This document shows positions 32,336 to 37,866 of a DNA stretch of 37,866 bases, piece by piece. This stretch comes from an uncultured Luminiphilus sp. (GTDB lineage Bacteria > Pseudomonadota > Gammaproteobacteria > Pseudomonadales > Halieaceae). Below the pieces are notes generated by a model. The model had not been told where the DNA came from and did not search any database. It saw only the letters and a list, made by a program, of their open reading frames with translations. Position 1 is the first letter of the stretch; every line of letters starts with the position of its first letter. The position numbers and the translations under genes were made by a program. The stretch is from NCBI GenBank assembly GCA_905479205.1, contig CAJQLP010000063.1, forward strand, positions 1 through 37,866, in the 5' to 3' direction.

Positions 32336-33799
32336 TTACATTGCTGTCCCCACCAGCAGGGGAGCGAGCGCCTGCGCGAGGGCCAGCAGGGCTCGATCAT
32401 TGCCGGCGGGGCCGTCGAGCTCTATACCTATGTGCGCGCCTTGCGCATTAACGCCTGCTGGTAGGCTGATCCCGGGTATGCCGGCATTTGAGCTGGGGTC
32501 CGTGTTGCGTATGTAGGTTGGAAACGTGGGCTGGCGTTCCCCATTGAGCGCGACCGTCTCTAGGCTATCCGCAATGGCTTGGGCGGTAAGCGGCGTAGTC
32601 GGAAAGATGACGGCGTCTAGCTGGTGTTCTTCGAAATACTGGGCATAGGCCTGTTGCAGCGCTGGGCGATGCGTAGTGAGGGCGCTCTGGTAAGTTGCTT
32701 CATCAATGACACCGGCCAGCGCATCGGATACCACTCCTCGGACGTCATCGCTGCTGATGCTGGCGATAAAGTCATCGATGCCGAGATCGGCACGGTGTTC
32801 AGCCACATAGGCTCTTAGCAGGACGTTGGTTTCTGCCAGAACCACGGGGAAGCTGACAGCGTTGTTCAAAGACTCGATATTGGGTATGTCTGCCTCAATG
32901 AGGGTGATGCCCTCGGCTGCCAGTCGCTGCAATACAGCATCAGCCCTAGCCGCTACATCTGGTGCTAGGTTGTCGTAGAAATAGGACCTAGGGACCCCAA
33001 GGCGTATTTCGCTGAGAGTAACCGGCGGCAGCGGTGTGGCTGGTTCATTGGCCATTACCGCGTCGAGCTTCGCTATGGTGGGCACGTCCCGGGCGAGGGG
33101 GCCCGCCGTATCTCGGGTATTCGAGATCAGTGTCATACCCGCGTTGGGATAGCGTCCGGTGGTGGGTCTGAATCCAACAATGCCATTGAGTGCGGCTGGA
33201 ATACGCGCTGAGCCCCCAGTGTCGGTTCCGATTCCCGCATCGACCAGATTCAGTGCTACTGCAACCGCCGTCCCGCCGCTGCTGCCACCAGCAATCAGGG
33301 CTGGATTGTGTGCGTTGGTGACGAAGCCATAGGCTGCGTTAGCACTGGTAATGCCATAGGCCAGTTCATGAAGATTATTCTTGCCGGCAATCGCGGCGCC
33401 CTCAGCACGGAGTCGGCTGATAAGAGTGGCATCTTCCTGGGGTATAAAACCATCGAGCGCCATCGTTCCTGCGGTATTCGGCAGGCCTGCTACATGAATG
33501 TTGTCTTTTATGCCCAGCGATAAACCCGAGAGAATGCCTTCGCCAGTGGGAGGCACTATTGTCTCGGTAATGAAGCTCGCATGGGGTGATGTATTAGGAG
33601 TGTGGGGCTTTTGATGCCGTATGGTGATGTTCACCTGCTGCTCATGGGAGATCGGTTTGGCGTCCTGCGGGTTATGCCCGCTATCTGGTGACGCGGCATC
33701 ACCACTGCAGCCAATCATCGCCCCAAGTGTGGCAAGCAATAGAGCGCCGGTTTGCTGTTTCGTCCTGCGCCCCAGCTGATTGATGAAATCTCTCCCCAT
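32336..33799 (-). CDS. amidase signature (GatA-like) family lipoprotein
   Basis: Hydrolyses C-N bonds in amides through a Ser-cisSer-Lys triad. It is 487 aa from ATG 33799, which has AAGGGG eight bases upstream; the track start at 33856 has no SD. The N-terminus ([15 protein letters not shown]) is a lipoprotein signal with a Cys after AMIG. The Lys is in [16 protein letters not shown] and the Gly/Ser-rich core is [47 protein letters not shown], carrying the cis-Ser and nucleophile Ser. It is unusual for such an amidase to be exported. It is convergent with the penicillin acylase and divergent from paaZ. It may finish cleavage of amides, such as the product of a primary amide or an aryl-acyl amide, but the substrate is unknown. 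Confidence 0.9.
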   Translation of the reverse strand: MGRDFINQLGRRTKQQTGALLLATLGAMIGCSGDAASPDSGHNPQDAKPISHEQQVNITIRHQKPHTPNTSPHASFITETIVPPTGEGILSGLSLGIKDNIHVAGLPNTAGTMALDGFIPQEDATLISRLRAEGAAIAGKNNLHELAYGITSANAAYGFVTNAHNPALIAGGSSGGTAVAVALNLVDAGIGTDTGGSARIPAALNGIVGFRPTTGRYPNAGMTLISNTRDTAGPLARDVPTIAKLDAVMANEPATPLPPVTLSEIRLGVPRSYFYDNLAPDVAARADAVLQRLAAEGITLIEADIPNIESLNNAVSFPVVLAETNVLLRAYVAEHRADLGIDDFIASISSDDVRGVVSDALAGVIDEATYQSALTTHRPALQQAYAQYFEEHQLDAVIFPTTPLTAQAIADSLETVALNGERQPTFPTYIRNTDPSSNAGIPGISLPAGVNAQGAHIGIELDGPAGNDRALLALAQALAPLLVGTAM

Positions 33800-34077
33800 G
33801 GTATCTGCCCCTTGTTTAGCGTCGTTGTTGGAGTACTTCAGCGATCGACATGCCAATCCCCGAGCATTGCACCGGTGCTAGCACGCCGGTTACAGGTTGA
33901 TAACTTAGCATCTATCACGGTCTCTTGGCGCAGGTTTATCAAAACTCATGCAGCCCCGGATAGATGTCGGTATTAAAGATGGCGCAAGATCTATTTAGTA
34001 TTACAATTGTTTTGGATTTCTGCTAATTTGTGTATCATATCGACATAAGCATAAACGATGCGCTCAAAGGACAGTTC
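33800..34077. promoter_or_regulatory. amidase/paaZ divergent intergenic region
   Basis: A 278-bp gap. It carries TGTATCATAT (34031-34040), which matches 9 of 10 bases of the reverse of the motif upstream of paaK. A TATTAC half (33999-34004) is 27 bp upstream of its GTATCA core. It is a candidate PaaX operator for paaZ. I see no gene or repeat in the remainder. Confidence 0.4.
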
Positions 34078-36120
34078 ATGAAGCTCAAAAGTTACGTTGC
34101 GGGTGCCTGGGTAGAAGGCGAAGGACAGGGCAAGGTGGTTGTAGATGCTGTACGCGGCGAACCTGTCTGCGAGGTCACCAGCGCGGGAATTGATATGGCA
34201 GAGGTTATGCGCTATGCCCGCGACGTAGGCGGTACTGCCCTGCGGTCCATGACGTTTCATGAGCGAGCATTGGCGCTCAAGACAACAGCCAAGCACCTGA
34301 TGGAAATGAAGGAGGACTTTTATCAGCTCTCCTTCAAGACCGGCACCACGCGCGCTGATGCTTGGCCCGATATTGAGGGGGGTATTGGCACCGTCTTCAG
34401 TTACGCCAGTCTTGTGACCCGTGAATTCCCCAATGATGTGGTCATGATTGAAGGCGACGTTGAGCGTTTGTCTCGTAACGGAACGTTTATTGGTCGGCAT
34501 ATTTTGACCCCCAAAGTGGGCGTCGCGGTACATATCAACGCCTACAACTTTCCCGTCTGGGGCATGCTTGAAAAAATAGCACCTAGCATTGCCGCTGGCA
34601 TGCCGGTGGTGGTGAAGCCGGCAACCCAGACCGCTTACCTTACCCAGGCTGTTGTTGCTGAAATCATTAAGTGCGGCGCGCTACCCAAGGGTGCCATCCA
34701 GTTGATCTGCGGTAGCACGGGCAATTTGCTGGACCTGCTCAATGAGCAGGATGTTGTCACCTTCACTGGCTCAGCTGAGACCGGGCAGACCTTAAAAAAC
34801 CATCCCAATATTTTGAGTAATAGCATCCCCTTCAATATGGAAGCGGATTCATTGAACTGTGCCATCTTGGGGCAGTCGGTAGGTCCAGATGATGAGGAGT
34901 TTTCTATCTTCATCAAAGAAGTGGCTAGGGAGATGACGAGCAAAGCGGGTCAGAAGTGCACTGCCATTCGTCGCGTGATCGTGCCCGAGGAGAGCATCGA
35001 CGCCGTGATCGCCGCACTCTCTGAGCGCTTGAGCAAGGTCGCCCAGGGTGACCCCGCCTTGGAGAATGTTCGCCTCGGCGCGTTGGTAAGCGCAGATCAG
35101 GCAGCAGACGTCAGGGCGAAAGTTGAAGAGTTATGCACCGAGGCTGAAATTGTTTTTGGCGGTGATCAGGATTTGCCGCTGGTCGGTTTAGATAGCAATG
35201 CAGGTGCTTTTTATCCCGCTACGCTGTTGCGTTGTAACAGCCCCATGTCCGCCGAAAAAGTTCACAGCGTTGAAGCCTTTGGCCCGGTAGCGACGGTCAT
35301 GCCCTATACCAACCTGGGTGAGGCCATCGAGCTTGCCCGCAAAGGCAAGGGTTCTTTGGTGGGATCGGTTTACACCTACGACGAAGGCGAGGCGCGCACT
35401 CTTATTTTGGGCGCGGCACCTTGGCACGGGCGGATGTTGGTGCTTAATCGTGATTGCGCTGGCGAGTCCACGGGTCACGGAGCGCCCTTGGCTAACATGA
35501 TCCATGGCGGCCCCGGTCGCGCCGGCGGTGGTGAGGAGTTGGGCGGCGCGCGAGCGATCAAACATTACCTCCAACGCACGGCTATTCAGGGTTCCCCGAC
35601 CTCATTAATGGCCATCACCAATGAGTATCACCCCGGCGCGCGTGAGCACACCACCCAGGTACATCCCTTCAAGAAGTACTTCGAAGAATTGGTGATTGGT
35701 GAGACTCTGGTGACCCATCGACGAACCATCACCGAAGCTGACATTGTTAATTTTGGCTGCATTAGCGGCGACCATTTTTATGCGCACTTTGATGAGATTG
35801 CCGCCAAAGACAGCTTCTTCGGCCAGCGTGTAGCCCACGGCTATTTCGTCTTGTCAGCGGCGGCAGGGATGTTTGTAGACCCCAACCCCGGTCCCGTTAT
35901 TGCGAACTATGGCTTGGATAATTTGCGGTTTGTTGAGCCTGTGCCGGCGGGCACCACTATTCAGGCGAAGCTTACGGTCAAAAGGAAAGTTAAAAAAGCG
36001 CGCCGAGGCGATGAGAAACCCAATGGGGTTGTTGCCTGGGCGGTTGAAGTCAGCAATCAGAACGGCGATTTGGTTGCGGTATACGACATTTTGACCTTGG
36101 TTGAGCGTCGGGAGGATTGA
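34078..36120 (+). CDS. paaZ: bifunctional oxepin-CoA hydrolase / semialdehyde dehydrogenase
   Basis: Opens the oxepin-CoA ring formed from phenylacetyl-CoA epoxide and oxidises the resulting aldehyde to 3-oxo-5,6-dehydrosuberyl-CoA. It is 680 aa; E. coli PaaZ is 681. The N-terminal ~520 residues form an aldehyde dehydrogenase with nucleophile Cys in [15 protein letters not shown] and the Glu in [14 protein letters not shown]. The C-terminal part is a MaoC-type (R)-hydratase with [39 protein letters not shown] 34078 with AAAGGA upstream is preferred over the track start (34030). It heads paaZ-paaG-paaI-thiolase, tightly spaced. Both catalytic halves look complete. Confidence 0.95.
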   Translation: MKLKSYVAGAWVEGEGQGKVVVDAVRGEPVCEVTSAGIDMAEVMRYARDVGGTALRSMTFHERALALKTTAKHLMEMKEDFYQLSFKTGTTRADAWPDIEGGIGTVFSYASLVTREFPNDVVMIEGDVERLSRNGTFIGRHILTPKVGVAVHINAYNFPVWGMLEKIAPSIAAGMPVVVKPATQTAYLTQAVVAEIIKCGALPKGAIQLICGSTGNLLDLLNEQDVVTFTGSAETGQTLKNHPNILSNSIPFNMEADSLNCAILGQSVGPDDEEFSIFIKEVAREMTSKAGQKCTAIRRVIVPEESIDAVIAALSERLSKVAQGDPALENVRLGALVSADQAADVRAKVEELCTEAEIVFGGDQDLPLVGLDSNAGAFYPATLLRCNSPMSAEKVHSVEAFGPVATVMPYTNLGEAIELARKGKGSLVGSVYTYDEGEARTLILGAAPWHGRMLVLNRDCAGESTGHGAPLANMIHGGPGRAGGGEELGGARAIKHYLQRTAIQGSPTSLMAITNEYHPGAREHTTQVHPFKKYFEELVIGETLVTHRRTITEADIVNFGCISGDHFYAHFDEIAAKDSFFGQRVAHGYFVLSAAAGMFVDPNPGPVIANYGLDNLRFVEPVPAGTTIQAKLTVKRKVKKARRGDEKPNGVVAWAVEVSNQNGDLVAVYDILTLVERRED

Positions 36121-36122
36121 TT

Positions 36123-36911
36123 ATGTCTTATGAGCATATCCTCTTTGACGTTGTCGACGGCGTCGCCTGTCTGACACTGAACCGACCGGACAGCCTCAAT
36201 AGTTTTACCGCTGCGATGCACGGGGAAGTTGCCCAGGTTCTTGAGCAGGCGGCGTCCGATACAACGGTGCGCGCGGTTGTCATCACCGGGGCCGGTCGCG
36301 GCTTCTGCGCTGGGCAGGATTTGAACGATCGCAACGTCGCTCCGGGCGAGCGGGTAGATTTGGGTCAATCTGTTGAGACCTACTACAACCCGCTGATCAA
36401 GCGAATTACCTCAATGGAAAAGCCAGTACTTTGCGCGGTAAACGGTGTGGCCGCGGGTGCTGGTGCCAATATCGCGCTGGCATGTGATCTGGTGTTTGCT
36501 GCTCGCTCGGCTAAGTTTGTTGAGTCATTTGCCATGTTGGGTCTCATTCCCGACTCCGGCGGCACCTGGCACTTACCCCGTTTGGTGGGAATGGCCAGAG
36601 CGAAGGGTATGGCGATGCTGATGCCCAAAATTACTGCGGAGCAGGCGAAGGAATGGGGCCTCATTTGGGAAGTTGTTGATGATGAGGCGCTACTGTCTAC
36701 GGTAATGACGCTGGCCAAACACCTCGCCACTCAGCCAACAAAAGGTTTTGCCTTTACCAAGCAGGCTTTTGCTGCCTCTATGACTAACTCGCTGGAACAG
36801 CAGCTCGAGCTGGAGAAAACCCTAATGCGAACAGCGGGGTTCACAGAGGATTATGCTGAGGGCGTTAAGGCGTTCCTCGAGAAGCGAACACCTGTTTACA
36901 AGGGGCAGTGA
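36123..36911 (+). CDS. paaG: ring-1,2-epoxyphenylacetyl-CoA isomerase (enoyl-CoA hydratase/isomerase family)
   Basis: Converts the ring epoxide of phenylacetyl-CoA to oxepin-CoA and also isomerises a later enoyl-CoA. It is 262 aa, equal to E. coli PaaG. The crotonase fold shows LTLNRPDSLNSFTAAMHGEV, the oxyanion loops VVITGAGRGFCAGQDLNDR and AVNGVAAGAGANIALACDLVFAARSAKFVESFAMLGLIPDSGGTWHLPRLVG. The Asp of GLIPDSGGTW is the catalytic acid typical of PaaG-type isomerases and is absent in simple hydratases. ATG 36123 has GGAGG upstream and begins two bases after the paaZ stop. Its stop overlaps the paaI start (TGATG). The crotonase family is broad, but context makes PaaG very likely over PaaF. 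Confidence 0.92.
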   Translation: MSYEHILFDVVDGVACLTLNRPDSLNSFTAAMHGEVAQVLEQAASDTTVRAVVITGAGRGFCAGQDLNDRNVAPGERVDLGQSVETYYNPLIKRITSMEKPVLCAVNGVAAGAGANIALACDLVFAARSAKFVESFAMLGLIPDSGGTWHLPRLVGMARAKGMAMLMPKITAEQAKEWGLIWEVVDDEALLSTVMTLAKHLATQPTKGFAFTKQAFAASMTNSLEQQLELEKTLMRTAGFTEDYAEGVKAFLEKRTPVYKGQ

Positions 36912-37348
36912 TGAGCGACGCCGATGCCATTGCCCGCTCCGCCGCCGATGCCATGTGGGCTGGAGACCGCGCGACACAGGCTATGGGTATGACACTCGAT
37001 ACCGTCACTGCGGGTCGCGCGCAAATTTCCATGACGGTGCGCGAGGACATGGTGAACGGCCACGGTATCTGTCACGGGGGCTTTATTTTTGCGCTGGCGG
37101 ATAGCGCCTTCGCTTTTGCTTGCAACAGTAGAAATCTGGTGACGGTTGCAGCGGGTGCGCGTATCGATTTTCTCAAGCCAGCAAAGCTGGGCGATAGGCT
37201 GACTGGGGTCTCTGAGTTGGTACATCAGGGCAAGCGCTCGGGTATCTATGATTCCGTTGTAACCAATCAACACGGTGAGGTGATTGCGCAGTTCCGTGGT
37301 AACAGCGCCACGATTGGTGGGCCTTTGACAGAGATAAAGGAGAGTTGA
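36911..37348 (+). CDS. paaI: hydroxyphenylacetyl-CoA thioesterase
   Basis: A hotdog-fold thioesterase that hydrolyses stalled ring-hydroxylated or dead-end CoA intermediates to free CoA, relieving pathway jamming. It is about 145 aa, matching E. coli PaaI (140). The helix-and-loop motif NGHGICHGGFIFALADSAFAFACNS carries the H-G-G with the catalytic Asp downstream (ALADSAF). GARIDFLKPAKLGDRLTGVSEL is typical of the family. ATG 36911 overlaps the paaG stop by one base (TGATG), indicating translational coupling. The track begins one codon earlier at a GTG. Confidence 0.93.
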   Translation: MSDADAIARSAADAMWAGDRATQAMGMTLDTVTAGRAQISMTVREDMVNGHGICHGGFIFALADSAFAFACNSRNLVTVAAGARIDFLKPAKLGDRLTGVSELVHQGKRSGIYDSVVTNQHGEVIAQFRGNSATIGGPLTEIKES

Positions 37349-37350
37349 AT

Positions 37351-37866
37351 ATGCCGCACGCGTTTATTTGCGACGCTATTCGAACCCCGGTGGGTCGATA
37401 TGGTGGCAGTTTGTCGGCGGTGAGAACCGATGATTTGGGAGCGGAGCCGTTGCGGGCCCTGATCGCACGCAATCCATCCCTCGATTGGGCCGCCATCGAC
37501 GACCTTTGGTACGGCTGTGCTAATCAAGCCGGCGAAGACAATCGTAACGTGGGCCGCATGAGCGCGCTTTTGGCGGGGCTGCCGGTCTCGGTTCCTGCGG
37601 TGACCATTAACCGGCTGTGTGGTTCTGGCATGGATGCAGTGGGGTCCGCCGCCCGTGGAATTAAGTCGGGCGAGATTCAATTGGCTGTTGCCGGTGGGGT
37701 TGAGTCGATGAGTCGCGCTCCTTTTGTTTTCGGTAAGGGCTCATCGGCTTTCGATCGAAATATTCAAACCTACGACACCACGATTGGTTGGCGCTTCGTG
37801 AACCCGGCGTTTAAAAAAGCGTGGGTACCGACTCTATGCCCGAGACCGCCGAGAACGTTGCCGAGC
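37351..37866 (+). CDS. paaJ: 3-oxoadipyl-CoA / 3-oxo-5,6-dehydrosuberyl-CoA thiolase, partial
   Basis: Cleaves 3-oxoacyl-CoA intermediates with CoA, releasing acetyl-CoA in the last phenylacetate steps. Not in the ORF track because it runs off the window. ATG 37351 has AAAGGAG upstream, overlapping the end of paaI. The N-terminal half shows AFICDAIRTPVGRYGGSL, NRLCGSGMDAVGSAARGIKSGE with Cys90 as the nucleophile, and AGGVESMSRAPFVFGK. After FVNPAFKKA the frame changes: the expected family text GTDSMPETAENVAE lies in frame 3 from 37824. One base seems missing near the A6 run 37813-37818. The gene is therefore either frameshifted or subject to a sequencing indel. A pcaF-type beta-ketoadipyl thiolase cannot be excluded, but the paaZGI context favours paaJ. 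Confidence 0.8.
   Translation, partial: MPHAFICDAIRTPVGRYGGSLSAVRTDDLGAEPLRALIARNPSLDWAAIDDLWYGCANQAGEDNRNVGRMSALLAGLPVSVPAVTINRLCGSGMDAVGSAARGIKSGEIQLAVAGGVESMSRAPFVFGKGSSAFDRNIQTYDTTIGWRFVNPAFKKAWVPTLCPRPPRTLPS

Noticed and set aside
33991-34533. 180-aa minus-strand ORF
   Set aside because: Antisense shadow of the paaZ 5' region.

Overview
The window reads as an accessory-rich stretch of a Gammaproteobacterium chromosome, probably marine. The inference rests on three large TonB-dependent receptors without SusD partners, a BCCT osmolyte carrier, an Na+/H+ antiporter, a TPR-sulfotransferase, a PlsB/GpsA lipid operon and a PaaX-controlled phenylacetate pathway. The OM60/NOR5 (Halieaceae-like) group is my best guess. 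It rests on family composition only, because no rRNA or tRNA is present.

Layout. (1) 1-5359: the tail of a 3-hydroxyisobutyrate-dehydrogenase-like gene, then a leftward unit of TonB receptor 1, TPR-sulfotransferase and MarR regulator, with an intrinsic terminator between receptor and sulfotransferase. (2) 5564-7537: BCCT transporter. (3) 7551-13648: a leftward phospholipid operon of HAD-PlsC fusion, plsB, gpsA and M48 lipoprotein protease. The fusion carries a long Lys/Ala-rich tail. (4) 13852-15198: NhaC-type antiporter. (5) 15224-20214: a decay-prone region with a dead RelE-like toxin/NadS-like antitoxin pair, a flavin aromatic hydroxylase, an unrecognised small ORF, a fumarylacetoacetate hydrolase (FAH) family gene and a frameshifted MetE-like pseudogene. 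(6) 20464-24818: TonB receptor 2 with a (CAA)12 leader, then a lipoprotein sulfatase. (7) 24812-37866: a phenylacetate block of paaX, paaK, TonB receptor 3, penicillin acylase, amidase, paaZ, paaG, paaI and a truncated thiolase.

How the genes fit together. The most coherent system is block 7. An outer-membrane receptor, a lipoprotein penicillin acylase and a lipoprotein amidase sit inside a phenylacetyl-CoA pathway locus under PaaX. This suggests a pathway extended outward to harvest phenylacetyl (or aryl-acyl) amides: import, amide cleavage, CoA activation by PaaK, then ring degradation by Paa enzymes. Only part of that pathway is inside the window.

A second candidate regulon is marked by a 12-bp dyad GTAAC-N2-GTTAC. 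Exact copies lie upstream of the aromatic hydroxylase and of TonB receptor 2, and a near copy lies upstream of the FAH gene. Together with the sulfatase this could be an uptake and catabolic unit for sulfated or hydroxylated aromatics, but no ring-cleavage dioxygenase is visible. Several track starts were moved downstream where Shine-Dalgarno (SD) spacing, terminators or promoter elements made the longer start unlikely.
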